Translations under genes and position numbers: made by a program | NCBI GenBank assembly: GCA_023512835.1 | Contig: CM042089.1 | Coordinates: 49,003,004-49,067,003, forward strand | Origin: Taxillus chinensis | Lineage: Eukaryota; Streptophyta; Magnoliopsida; Santalales; Loranthaceae | DNA: 64,000 nucleotides | Direction: 5' to 3' | Part shown: positions 44,554 through 55,525 of the stretch, in pieces | Position numbering within the stretch: position 1 is the first letter of the stretch | How the letters are laid out: each line of letters begins with the position of its first letter | Notes under the pieces: generated by a model | The model's input: only the letters and a program-made list of their open reading frames with translations | Databases searched by the model: none | What the model was told of the DNA's origin: nothing

Positions 44554-45430
44554 TGTCATCACCAGTTTTCGTCCGGGCCACAACCAAATGATGAAATTGT
44601 ACAGAGTCGCCACCAACTATTTTTTGGGGTGCAGTTGGTCACTTAAAATGTGGGTAGTCTACGTTACCAGAGATAAGGGTTCGGGGGTTGGTTACGTGTA
44701 GGGAAGAATTAGCACCCCTACAGCGCCCTTTCGGTACCTATAGGAGGAGGAGGTTTCTATTTGTTTTTCACTGTTTTGAATGGGTCGAGGCACTATAGTT
44801 TTCCTAGAAAGTCTAAGTTTTTTATTTGGCTAAATTGTTTGTCAAAGTTATAGTTAAAATTAATTTATCCTAAATTTCTAAAGGGAAACCTAAAAGTTTT
44901 GTTTTGTTTTTTTTTTGTTTGAAGTGGAAAATGAAATCATAAGGTTTTAATATTATTTTGTTTTCGGAAATTGAAATCTAAAAATTGAATTATGTTTTTT
45001 TTTCACATTTTTTTTGTTTTTGTTTTTGGATTGAAAACTTTTTTTGTGTGTTAAAAAACGTTTTGTTATTTTTTTTTGTTGTTTTTTTTTTGTTTGTGAA
45101 AACTCTCTTTTTTGTTGTTTTTTTGCTTTGAAAGAATTAAACCTTAATCACAAGTTAAAACTTAAAAATGCATATTTGTGTTTTTTTTTGTTTTTGACTA
45201 TAACTAAATGCACACACATATCAAAATAAATGTGAAGTGTGTGAGTGTGACATCCACAAATAAAATAAAGCTACCCTCTTTTTCCCTCTTCTTTTTTTCC
45301 TCTTTTCCTTTTCATGCCTCTCCTTGCTTTTTTTGTTTTTCTGTTTTTACTCTACTTTACATATTACAACATACAACATATACAAAATGTAAAGAAAATA
45401 CAACACATACTAACAACATAAAAAAGATAA
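44554..45430 (-). repeat. TR-GAG 2 LTR, 3' part only
   Basis: The minus strand ends GGTGATGACA and matches the TR-GAG 1 LTR end in order: a run with gtggatgtcac and cacacac, then T-rich DNA, ggtaccgaaagggcgct, ggtggcgactctgta. Homology fades near 45430; the first 2.5 kb of the LTR are missing. Short T-rich frames at 45044-45498 are not genes. Confidence 0.75.
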
Positions 45431-46088
45431 AAATACAAGAAAATACAACATATACCCAGCAATATGAAAAGCAATACAGGAAAGTGTATGTTTATTGAAA
45501 TTTGTGTTAAATTTTGAATTTTGAAAATAAATTCTACTAGGCAAAAGTGATAATGGGCCTGTTTGGTATGTGTTTTAATTTATGTATTATGTTTTCTAAG
45601 ATTTTAGAGTTTGTATTGAATTATAAATTTTAAAAATAAATTTTACTTGATATGAGAGAGAATATATTTTAAAAAGTGTATGTTTTCTAATTTGGGTACC
45701 ATAAAAAATTTTAAAATTAAATATGGTGACCCAAGTAATTAAATTTTTCAAATAAGAGATGATAATAGTATTTGAAATGATATATCTCGAGTTCATGTTC
45801 TATTTTGTTTGGCTTGGAGATGGCAAGGTGGAATTTTCATCTACACAATAAGTATGCAAATGAAATACTAATGATGTTTCAGAGTGAGAAGTGCAAGGTA
45901 GCAAGCGCTCTAATGAATCAAAAAGAGAAGTAGTGCAAAGAGGTTGGTGTTGGCAAAGTTGATAAAGGATATTTTAGGAGTTTGATTGTTTGATGTATTT
46001 CATGACAATGAAGCTTAATATTTTGAATGTTGTAAGTATTTTGTCTCAATTCATATATATATATTGTGCAAGTAAACTACATCTCAAA
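45431..46088. other. AT-rich sequence, nothing recognised
   Basis: Low-complexity AT-rich DNA. gggcctgtttggtatgtgtt at 45553 resembles the end of hAT-like miniature elements, but no inverted partner was found. Confidence 0.3.
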
Positions 46089-46923
46089 GCTACCAAAAGA
46101 GCGATTCAATATGTCAAAGACAAGTGATTTTGATATTAAGTTCACAAGGATCAAGGAATTTAAGTTAATTGGTTTTATGATATTCATTGCAGAGGTTTGA
46201 TTGATGATATGAAAAATACTTTAGGATATTGTTTACTCTTGGCTTTGGTGTTATCTTGTGGAGCTTGAAGAAGCAAAAAACTATGGCCTAATCCATTGGT
46301 ATAATAGTTTTTTTTTTCGTTGCAACATCTATATCGTTGATCTTGATCTTGTTAATCAACCATTATGGCTAAGGAAAATTTTACTTGATAGGAAAGCATA
46401 AAGATACCTGTTGACAACTAAGTTGTCATTGCTATTTCTCTTGATTTTGTGTTTGCATTTTAATAAGTTATTCTTATGGAGGGAAATACATAAACATAGA
46501 GATGTGATTTTTGTCTATTGCAAAACAAAAGATCAAGTTGCAGACATTTTAACCAAATCATTGGTTACTTGCGATTAAGTTCAAGTTTTTGAGGTCAGGG
46601 CTTGATTTTTGCAACTCCTGAAGGAAGGACAAGTGTTAAGAAAATGATTTAGGACTGCAACTTTGTCCGTGTAATTGTTTTATATTTGTTTTTTTAATGA
46701 GTCAGCATATTCTATTTGTGGATAGAAGTGTTATAACTGTTTTTACGAGTGCTAGACTTGTTGTAGTTTCTGCCTTATTTTTTAGTCACTAAGCTTTTTG
46801 GTTTTTATAGTTTTAAATTTATATTATATGTTTGATGCATATTTTGAAGATAATAGATTTCTCATTTTGCATTCTCGTCACCCTTCTGTTTTGATCTTTA
46901 AAACCAATAGATACAAAATTCCA
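46089..46923 (+). mobile_element. Old Copia remnant: RNase H end plus LTR start
   Basis: Broken frames read ATKRAIQYVKDTSDFDIKFT, KEFKLIGF, DDMKNTLGYC and, one frame over, LWSLKKQKTMA, then VIFVYCKTKDQVADILTKSL: the end of Copia RNase H. After a purine stretch (gaaggaaggacaag) a probable LTR starts at 46634 with tgttaagaaaatg; its end near 46923 is a guess. Many stops show great age. Separate from the SIRE-like element on the left. Confidence 0.78.
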
Positions 46924-47582
46924 CTGCGAATCTACACTCATTGATTTTCATTGAATATTGCTAGGTGATTACTTAATATTTTCTTATATTTAATAATTTT
47001 ATTATATAATATTTAATTATAGTTTGTAGATTGCAATCTCCAACTAATTAATTTCTAAAATTCCAAAAAATATGTAATCTAACACTTTAATTAGTTCATA
47101 AATTCCAAGAGTCATCTTTTGGCTACCCTCTCCCACTTTATAGTCGTCATAAGTGCAGATCAAATCTTTTTACTACCCTCCACTTTGCACTCGTCATAGG
47201 TTTTATATATCAAAACTATTTTGAAACTGAAAATTAAGGTAAGAAGAATTCAAAATTTGTTTTTGTTTTTACTTTTAAAATTTTAGAAAAAGGGATCCAA
47301 TTAACGGCATTATTTTTGTCATTTAATATTTGTAGAATGTTTGTCAGGATTGATGTTTCCATCTTCAATTAAGCTCTTTACACTAATATAGAAAGTTAAT
47401 CATATATTTTAGTTGCTCAAATCATTACCATAAGTTACTCTCCAAACTAATCCTTAACACTCTATAATTTAATTTCATTAATATTTTATTATAATTAGTA
47501 TTAATTAGTTATACCAAAAAAAGTAATTATTTAAATTAAAATTTTAAAAAAGGAAGTAATGGTTGGAATAAGTGTCATGTCT
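46924..47582. other. AT-rich sequence, nothing recognised
   Basis: No frame, repeat or gene signal found. Two related phrases, tcgtcataagtgcagatcaaatcttttt and the nearby ccactttgcactcgtcatagg near 47145-47205, form a loose duplication. Confidence 0.3.
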
Positions 47583-48576
47583 TGTATTTTTAATCCGAAA
47601 AAACCGGTTAGTAATTCTCTCTACCCACATCTAGTATAGTAAGGGGTTCAAATTAAACACCTAACAACTGGAAGACTACTAGCACAATAAAATAATGTTC
47701 CCACCCGCTTAACAAATAACATATAAAACATTCCTACACAATTGAATTCACAAATTTAAACATAATATCTCATTAAACTCAAAAACCTCATATAGTATTC
47801 TCTCACTCAAGGGTTACATCAATTTTCAATTTGGATGACAAAAAAAGAAACTTTAGAAAATAAAGGGCTCCTCTAGTATAAGCCTGCACCTTGGCTGTCC
47901 CAGCTAACTTTAGTAAGCTCCTGAAAGAAAATAATTACATAACAGTAGGAGTGAGCAACCACAGCTCAGTATAGATCATATCTCCCTGACTCATTTCATG
48001 CTCTTAACCTCTATATGATAGTGCTTACAAAGTGTTAGTGTTATGTTAATAACAAATGAGTAATTCATAATTTATAATTTAATCACTCTTGTAGAGTAGA
48101 ACTCGTAGCTTAAACCAAACACAAGCAAATCACACGAGCTTCTTCAACTTTAATCATATCGATTACCTCAACCTCAGCCACATAAATTCATCCTCAGTCA
48201 GCCACACAAGCCCCTCAGTCACACAGACGTCAATTCAAGGAACCTCATATAAAGAAAACACAGTTTGCACATGCTATTTAATTTAAATGCAACAAAAGTA
48301 CTCGTTCAGGCACGAAATAAATACATGATAATAGCTTAACATAGCACGTTCACCTTGTTACAAAAAAATTATCAAATACATCACAACCAAAACGTGATAT
48401 CTTAATTTTGTTTCGACATTTATTAAGCCTTACTCAAACTTTTAAGGTAACCACAATCCCTCACACAAACCCTAAGATCCCCACAAATCTTATAGTGATG
48501 ACAAAGTATAACAACGCAACCCTATGATTTTCAACCCTCAAGAATGAACTTTTGCCCCTCAAATCGGGATATAACA
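47583..48576 (-). repeat. Probable solo LTR of a Gypsy-type element
   Basis: On the minus strand it starts TGTTATATCCCGATTTGAGG, a common plant LTR start, and ends near aaaaataca. It shares with the LTRs of Gypsy 3, 4 and 5 the motif gctcact/ccctac (minus, 47946-47957) followed by a pyrimidine-rich ttttctttcag. No second copy, coding or clear target duplication is present, so the left end is uncertain by a few bases. Confidence 0.55.
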
Positions 48577-48632
48577 ATACACACAAAACACGTCATTTGC
48601 AACTAAAATTCATATATGAGATTACAAATATA

Positions 48633-48634
<2 letters not shown>

Positions 48635-48666
<32 letters not shown>
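48635..48666. repeat. (AT)n microsatellite
   Basis: About 16 AT dinucleotides in a row. Confidence 0.95.
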
Positions 48667-48669
<3 letters not shown>

Positions 48670-49940
48670 ATTTTCATGCCTAGAAAAAAAATATATATAT
48701 ACCTGATGTGGATGCCCTTAAAAATGTACGATGCATTATTTTTTATAATTTATATATTTTCTAAAAACCTTTTATATCTGATATTTTATTTCTGTTTATA
48801 TTATTTTAAATAATAATTTTCAATTTTTCAATATTTTTTTCTCCTTTTTTTTTATTTATCACAAAATCCTGAGATCAAGAAATATATAACAAAAACATTA
48901 TAGAGAATAATTTGGGAAATGAACCACTCTCAAACTTCTATAATGATCTTGGCCCTACAATTTGGAGATAAATTTTAAGGCTTCGATAAAAATTGCTTTC
49001 CATCCAATTCTACAAAATGGGGATTGAGAATATAGTTTATATGGTAAATTCTCATATTTAATGATTAACAATTTATTCCCTAAATTATTCTCCATATGTT
49101 TTTTTAATTTTTTTATTTACGTGAACATTTGAGTAGTCGTGATAGAAAAGAAAGAAGAAAGTATAAAAAGAATTTTAAAAAAAATTATTAAAAGAAAAAA
49201 ATAAAAAATTATATTCGATTTTAATTTTTTATTTCTAAATTGAGAAATATATAGTAGATTATTTCCTAAAATTTATTTATCTTATGAAAACATTTTACCT
49301 TTATTTTTCATTCCTATATCAATTCTTTTAAATAATTTCATTACTTTTCTTTTCTTTGGCAACACCAAAATTTATTCATGTGGGACCGAGAAAGGAAAAA
49401 ATAATTTGAGTAACAATTTAAAAATAATTTCCAAATAAGGGCTATTTTCAATCAAACAGCAAATGCTCTAAATGGTCGGATTAATATTCATCGTATTTAT
49501 TTTTCTTCATATATACATATGCATGAAATGTTTTGTATAAATTATATTGAGGGAAGTGAGTTAATCGCTAATCTTGTTTTGTTAATTTATTTTATTTAAA
49601 GGGACGGAGAGTTAAAGTGTTTTTTTAGCAATCTAAAACACACTTATTAGTTATTAATTAGGATATATGTTCTATGTTCTATAAATACAGCAGCACGGAT
49701 GCATGGATTAAATAGCATATCAAATGAACTGCTTTAATTAACACTTTCAATATATTTCCCAGGCTATTAAAAGAAAAGGTCAACTGGGATGGAAGATTGC
49801 AATCAATCGATTTTAGATTTTAGGTAATCTAATACTTCAATTCGTTTCTAATTTTCTTTCTTTAATTAATTTGATTTTGTACTAGGCTAATCTACCTAAA
49901 ACGCTCTCTTAATTAGAATATCTTCCGTAATGTAGTATAT
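48667..49940. other. AT-rich intergenic DNA upstream of the CASP-like gene
   Basis: No coding frame or recognised element. Segments near 48930-49450 (ataatttgggaaat; ataatttccaaataagg) could be a decayed miniature transposon but no clean inverted ends were found. Confidence 0.3.
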
Positions 49941-49954
49941 ATTAAGTCATAGCG

Positions 49955-49960
49955 TATAAA
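49955..49960 (+). promoter_or_regulatory. TATA-like box upstream of the CASP-like gene
   Basis: tataaa 42 bp before the first ATG (50002), in the context agcgtataaaggag. Fits a short 5' untranslated region. Confidence 0.45.
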
Positions 49961-50001
49961 GGAGAAGGAAGAATAAAAGAATATAAATTAACCTAGCTTC
50001 G

Positions 50002-50838
50002 ATGGTAGAGATCAATATGGTGTGGACCCTAAGGCTGAGGGCCCTTGCCCTGGTAGCCGCGCTCTCAGCAGCTATCACCATGGCCACCAGCCAACAAAAC
50101 TTCATATTCTACAACACCGGCAGCAATAGCACTGGCATGAGCATCAGCAGCCTCGGCAATGCCATCAAAGTGAGTTGGGGGAGCTTCAATGCCTGGGTAA
50201 GGAAAATTCCATTGATATTTGTCTTTGTTTGTACAAAATACTCTATATGTTTTGGGCAATGCACAGGTACATAGAATATAGATCAGCTTGTCAGTAACTA
50301 AAGATCGAATTGTTGATAATATGTTAAAGTAGACAATATAAAAACCGCCCATTTAATTTGTTCTTTGATAAACGCGCACATATCACTTGAAAGCTTATTG
50401 TTGGGTGGTCTTCAGGTATTTTGTCGTGGCCAATGGCATTGCATGCGTTTATAGTTTACTGGTTCTTTTCTTGCCCTCAGAGAGCTTGCTTTGGCGATTG
50501 GTTGTCCTTTTTGATGCGGTACTTTTTTTCACCATCATGACTTTCATGTACGAAAGTAATTATCATCAACAAGTTACTAATGAGTTCACTACTATATATG
50601 GACCTACATATAGGTTATGGCTATGTTGCTGGCCTCGGGTGTATCATCAGCATTTACAGTTAATAGCTCCATTCGGTTCGGAAATCCTAGCCTTGGTTGG
50701 CAGCCAATCTGCAAACAAGTCCCCACATTTTGTGGCCATGTCGTTGGTGCATTAGCGGTTAGCTGTGTTGGGCTGGTGCTCTATTTTATTCTCTTCATCT
50801 ACACTGTGCACGATGTCCTAAACCCTTTCTTATTGTGA
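50002..50838 (+). pseudogene. CASP-like membrane protein gene (three exons), splice phase broken
   Basis: Exons are 50002-50196, 50416-50518 and 50614-50838, with introns bounded by GT and AG. CASP-like proteins are four-helix plasma-membrane proteins related to the Casparian strip scaffold. Helices: [50 protein letters not shown], and [18 protein letters not shown]. Family features are the Arg before helix 1 (LRLRAL), the Asp before helix 3 (LFDAV), [16 protein letters not shown] and the C-terminal DVLNPFLL. Length is about 174 residues, near the family norm of 180-200. Problem: the exons total 523 nt, one more than a multiple of three, so the only GT donor at exon 1 puts exon 2 out of frame. 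Two bases seem lost at the donor (the family usually splits an Arg codon as AG/G here). It is either a pseudogene or uses a splice site I do not see. An alternative start is 50017. Confidence 0.75.
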
Positions 50839-51238
50839 GAGGTGTAAAGGCCCTTTTCTTTTTATTGGTTTTCCTTTCCTTAGCCACAAAAAATGAAAAA
50901 GACTTTTCAACTCCCTTTCTTTTAGCAGAGGAAATACGAAATATTCATGTTGGCTTTGAGGTAGTAGCGTATGCATAGCTCATATTTAACGAAATCTTAA
51001 ATATGCAGTACTCCTTTCCTGACTTCCATGGATTGTTGTATTGAACTATTGATCTTCTCATAGCTATATATGCTTGTATGCCAATTTTGCAATCTGAGTA
51101 ATTGAAATGAAGCACAATATATTTTTTCTGCCAACAAGGAGTAGAGGAATACAAAAGTGTATTTATGAAGGAACTATAGGTGAAAGGCACCTACTTTTGT
51201 TGAATACTTTTCTGCTAAGGCTAAGAGATTGCAAGGTC
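50839..51238. other. Sequence between the CASP-like gene and the LRR fragment
   Basis: Includes the presumed 3' untranslated region of the CASP-like gene; nothing else recognised. Confidence 0.3.
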
Positions 51239-51511
51239 CAATTCCCTATAATATTTGAGTTGGCGAATCTCAAACTTTTGGATGTTAAGGGAAATGGTTT
51301 GAGTGGTGCAGTTGAATTGGACCGGTTTATGAGCCTCAAGAACCTCGAATATCTCGATCTATCTGGGAACAAACAATGGGCGCACGCCAGCACCATCGTT
51401 CTCAGTGCACCTTTGCTCAATCTTAATGCTTTGGGGCTCGTTTCATGCAATTTATCCGAATTAATAATTTTGACGGGAATTAAAGTCAGATCTCCAGTGT
51501 CACTCCAGTGA
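51239..51511 (+). pseudogene. Fragment of an LRR receptor-like protein
   Basis: The frame reads FELANLKLLDVKGNGLSGAV, then FMSLKNLEYLDLSGN and LNALGLVSCNLSEL. This matches consecutive leucine-rich repeats of Cf-type receptor-like proteins (LxxLxxLxLxxNxLSG and SLGLASCNL). Only about three repeats remain of a protein that normally has 20-30; no signal peptide, membrane segment or kinase is near. It is a relic of a pathogen- or peptide-sensing receptor gene. Confidence 0.75.
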
Positions 51512-51966
51512 GCCCTTGATGTGATTGTAAAAATATTCTTTTTTTCACTAACTCAATATATATTTTTTTAATCAAAAACAAATTTCATTCCATGGATCAG
51601 ATTTTAAATTTACTCGGGTCTCTCCCCTCTTCCTTTTAACGATCAAATATCTCTTCTTATCTCTTTGGATTTAGGCTGACTTCTTCCAACGGCGGCTAAG
51701 TGAGATGACACCAAGGTGGCGTCTGGTGAGTAGTAACATGACGCCAACATGATTGAGGACATAGTGTTAGGATCAGGCCAAGACGCAGACTCGCCCGTAT
51801 GTCACAATATTATTCACTTTGGGCTCGCCACATCAGTCTGCACAGCTTTAAAACGCGTTGTGACAATTTATGCCTACTCCACTATATTAACCTCCTTGGC
51901 TTCCCCAAATTCTTCCATGTGACACAACACTTTCCAACAATCTCCCCCTTGAATGATCCTTCCGCA
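51512..51966. other. Unassigned, repeat-like sequence
   Basis: No coding. The phrase gtgacacaacactttccaacaatctccccctt near 51918-51950 is of a kind common in plant LTR and gene-repeat flanks, but I cannot assign an element. Confidence 0.3.
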
Positions 51967-51971
51967 GGAAT
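51967..51971. repeat. Candidate target-site duplication of Gypsy 4 (ggaat)
   Basis: Five bases next to the LTR start at 51972; the right partner is lost. Confidence 0.35.
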
Positions 51972-54201
51972 TGTAAAGACTCGTATTTGAGTAGTTTTGA
52001 GAGATAGTCATTCTATGGGAATGCAACTATCTAAACGGTAGTGTAGTCGTCGATGTGAGCATTTTGACTGTACCTGGGCCCAATTTCGAGTCGGGACCCC
52101 GTTTGACCCGATTGTTGACTTTTTGGTGTTTATTGGTTGACTTTGCATTTGAGCGGTCATTTGAGTGTGGTATTATCTGCTTAGTATTGTGCTCGTCATT
52201 TCAAGCGTTTTGACAATAATTGGGCTCAATTTGGAGTTCGTGACCTCGGGAGGTCAATTATTGTTTGGAGGCCAAGTATTGGCAGCAGTATAAATAATGA
52301 AGAAACTGCCTTATCCCTTAAAAATTGTTTGGTGCGTGCGTGTTCGAGCAAGAGAGAGAGAGGGAAGGTGAAGAGCTTCCTTTGGTGATTTTGGGGCGAT
52401 TGGAGCTCGTGGATTGCAAATAATCTTCCCAGGTAGGTGTCCTTGAATTTCTTATCTCGATCCTGTCTTTGAATATACACGATTTATCATGATTTATGAA
52501 TTTGAGCATGAACCCTAGGTTTTGGGGGAAACCCAATTTTGAGGTTAGATCTAATGATTTAGCATAAAATCTGTGGTTAAGAACTGATTTATATCAGTTT
52601 TGGTATGTAATTTTGTACTCTATTTAGTAAAACGCGTGTTTGTGAGTGCTTGGGGGTTGCTGGGTTGATCCCAAACGAAAAATAGGCCAAAAACGATGAT
52701 GAACAGTACCATGGGCGAACTGGGGTCGAAGTTTGTAGTTAGCAGCTGTGGAGTCAGCAGCTTCGTAGTCAGCAGCTATGGAGTCAGCAGCTTCGTAGTC
52801 AACAGCTATGGAGTTAGCAACTTCATAGTCAGTAGCTATGGAGTCAGCAGCTTCGTTAGTCCGGATCAGTAGTCCGGATCAGTTAGTTCGGATTAGTAGT
52901 CCGGATCAGCAGCAGTGATCCGTAGCATCGCTCCGCAGTAGTGTTTCTGCAGCCTCAATCCGCAGTAGTGTTCTGCAGCAGTGCAACTGCATTACACTGG
53001 ACCATTTACATTGTAACCTACACCCAAAGTATTTACTTAAGTTACAATGCAAATAACAAAATACCCCCCATTTGGATTCAAAGAAAAATACTAGAAAATT
53101 AAATTCTCACTCCTTCAAAATGTGAAAATTGGGATTAGTGTAAAATCTTGGAAAAATCTAGTTTTTCGTAGAGGTGAATTGTTGGAAAGTAGGGTTAGAC
53201 ATCTCAGAAAAATCCCCAAAAATCAGATTATCTTAGTTATTATATGGAGACCCAATGCCGGGACTTTTTATTGCAAGCAAATAGCTGCTATGGGTATCTC
53301 CTTCCTTAGTCAATGAATAAGGATTGACTGGTGAAGACTGACTACGGTTCTAAAAGGAGTGTTGTATACCTTAAGACCATATTGGTGTTGGTATGTTGGT
53401 TTGAGGGTTTGGGGCTTAGGCTCTATGACTTGTTGGGTTCTCACCGTGGAGCACAGATGATGCTATGTGGTTAACGGGGCAGGCATATGCGCTGATGGCA
53501 GGCCTGTGTGGCACTGTGGCTAGGCATATTACGCTGTGGCCGTGGCAGGCATATGCGCCGAGGGCAGGCCTATGTGGCACTGTGTCCGGGCATATAGCGC
53601 TGTGGTAGGGCTGAGTGCCCTGAGCTGGGATCCTGTTGAGGATCGTGGACAAGCTGTCCTGTGTGGGCAGGCTAGGTCCTGATGTTTGTTTGCAGGCTGA
53701 GTCCTGATGATTGTGCACACTACACAGTGCACGAGTACACAGAGCATGTAGTATAGACTTGTATGTTTGCATGATGTGGAGTGTTGGGGTCACCTACTAA
53801 GCTTGTCGCTCACCCCTACTTGTTGTTTACCTTTTTCAGGTGTGATCCGAGACTAGTGGAGGACTTTCTTCCAGGAGGACGCCCACTATTCTGATGTATG
53901 ATACAGTATTATATTCTGTATGATTTTGGGTGATATCCCGGACATGGGTCCGTGGACAGTTGTATTTGCATACTGTTTGTGATGTGATGTTTGTATGACT
54001 GTTTGACTCATTGTATGCATGATTATATATGGGAAAGTACAGGATTACCCTTGATGTATGACTGTACAGGGTTGCATATTTGAGACAGCACTTGCTGTGT
54101 AGTCTCCATTGGTGCTAGTCACCAATCCCTTGACCTATCGGGTGCGGGAAGGGGAAGTCATATTCCTAGTTCCGGGTTCCCTAGAATTTGGGGGCGTGAG
54201 A
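51972..54201 (+). repeat. Gypsy 4 5' LTR (2230 bp)
   Basis: Starts TGTAAAGACTCGTATTTGAG and ends GGGGGCGTGAGA (the usual CA end is GA here). Contains a TATA box tataaata at 52289, 30-bp tandem units gtcagcagctatggagtcagcag and variants at 52738-52858, repeated ccggatcag words at 52859-52920, and ggcaggcatatgcgc repeats at 53478-53610. The same blocks recur in the partial 3' LTR. Confidence 0.9.
52289..52296 (+). promoter_or_regulatory. Gypsy 4 LTR TATA box
   Basis: tataaata in the context gcagcagtataaataatgaag, about 310 bp into the LTR. The part of the 3' LTR that would hold it has been deleted. Confidence 0.55.
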
Positions 54202-54204
54202 AGT

Positions 54205-54216
54205 TGGTATCAGAGC
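54205..54216 (+). promoter_or_regulatory. Gypsy 4 primer-binding site (tRNA-Met)
   Basis: tggtatcagagc, three bases after the LTR end; exact match to the common plant sequence. Confidence 0.88.
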
Positions 54217-54663
54217 ATGGTCTAGCGGACCTAGGTTAGTGAGGGGTGGTGAATTGATTCCATGTGACTTGGAAAACTGTAGGGAGGGCGCCTGATCAAC
54301 GCAGTCCTTACATGTATTCTCGGTTATGTTGGTGTCAGTTAGATCATCCTAGGAGCATATGTAGGCATAGATGCTTTCCTAGTGGTATGATTGTGTGCAT
54401 ATAGGGCACTAGATTGTCTTTGTGTGTGATGTGATTGCATTTGGTGCCTGAATAGCACGTGGCCGTGAGAGCCAGGACTTGATTTTGTGTGTCCTAAGGG
54501 GTGACATGATGCTATATGCATGGTTGAGGATCTACGGGTCGTGTGGTGTACCCTGAGGGGGACACGATGCTATATGCATGGTTGTGGACCTATGGGTCAT
54601 GTGGTGAGAACCTACGAGTTGATTTGTGCCTTTTACGAGGTCTTTTTTTTTTTGGGCCCGGTA

Positions 54664-55525
54664 TGATGGCACCACCGAGGAGAGGCGAGGGGGGTGGAAG
54701 ATGCCCACATGAGTTAGGGCACCAGAGGCGGCAGCAGAGGCGACGCCCCGTCGTGGGACCCGATTTGGCTCGGTGATTGAGCCGGCAGGACGACGAGGAG
54801 TGGATAGGGAATGGCGAGGTGGATGAGCCAACATGCACCTAGGACTTTTGAGGATGGTTCGTGGTCAAGGAGGCAGAGGACAGGGTGGATGGGCCGCCTT
54901 TAAAAACCCCCCTAGGCTTTTGAGGATGCGTGCAGAGGACATCTTTGAGACAATTGGGGTGCCAGATGAGGAGCGGGTGCGAGTGGCGACGCACTATCTG
55001 TTGGGTATCCCATGTAGGTGGCGGGAGTCCACTAGAGCTGTCCATGGCAGTCAGATGAGTTGGAGAGAGTTTGTGGAGATCTTCTTTGGGGAGTATTTTC
55101 CCAGCTCGGTACAGTATGCCCGATAGAGAGAGTATTATGAGCTTCAGTAGGGTAGCCAGACTGTGGGTGAGTATGTGCAAGCCTTCACAGATTTAGGGCG
55201 ATTTGCTCTTGAGGCTTGGGAAAAGGAAGCTCGTAAGATGTAGGATTTTATTCAGGGCTTGAGGCTATGTTTGAAGAAACAGCTGGAACCGATGCAATTG
55301 ACCAGCTACCGGGAGGCGGTCGACAAGGCACTTATTATTGAGCGAGGTCAGGATCAGGCGAGAGCCCAGAGGCCGGGCAGTTCGGCAGGTCCGAGTAAGA
55401 AGAGACAGAGTGGGGAGAGCAGTGCCGCTCAGCCTGAGAGGAGGCAGGTGCAGAGGGTTTCCAGCCAGGCAGTGGGACCCCATGAGAGTTTAGCCAGTCA
55501 GAGATCAGGTACTTGTTGGTGTTGT
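54664..55525 (+). pseudogene. Gypsy 4 gag, with stops, cut in the zinc knuckle
   Basis: Starts near ATG 54664 (MMAPPRRGEGG). Later parts read FETIGVPDEERVRVATHYL, RGVHGSQMSWREFVEIFFGE and, after stops, LRLCLKKQLEPMQLTSYREA. Stops at about 55124, 55150 and 55243 are TAG where the family has CAG (for example LRQG.. and RKMQDFIQGL). The knuckle CWCCGLIG is cut after the glycine by the deletion. Confidence 0.85.

Larger units (their letters stand above)
29450..45430 (-). mobile_element. TR-GAG 2: second gag-only LTR retrotransposon, split by Gypsy 3
   Basis: On the minus strand the order is LTR end (from about 45430 to 44554), tRNA-Arg-type primer-binding site, leader, gag (34400-32998), a non-coding region matching TR-GAG 1, and a long tandem array. 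No pol domain is present. The LTR end and gag are clearly related to TR-GAG 1 (for example YGMISPQDLCLVPG, CAYHSSGVGHDLENC). The 5' part of the LTR is missing and no 3' LTR is recognised, so both ends are truncated or too diverged; the stated limits are approximate. Gypsy 3 is inserted at 34685. Confidence 0.78.

Noticed and set aside
45044..45498. Short Phe/Lys-rich frames that could be small peptides.
   Set aside because: They lie in homopolymer T and A runs of the TR-GAG 2 LTR.
45553..45800. A hAT-like miniature transposon suggested by gggcctgtttggta.
   Set aside because: No inverted end and no 8-bp duplication could be found.
48616..48813. A 65-codon frame of Ile/Tyr repeats.
   Set aside because: It is the (AT)n microsatellite and flanking AT-rich DNA.
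53416..53793. Minus-strand frame rich in His, Cys and Pro in the Gypsy 4 LTR.
   Set aside because: It is antisense to the ggcaggcatatgcgc repeats of the LTR and is not conserved in the 3' LTR.
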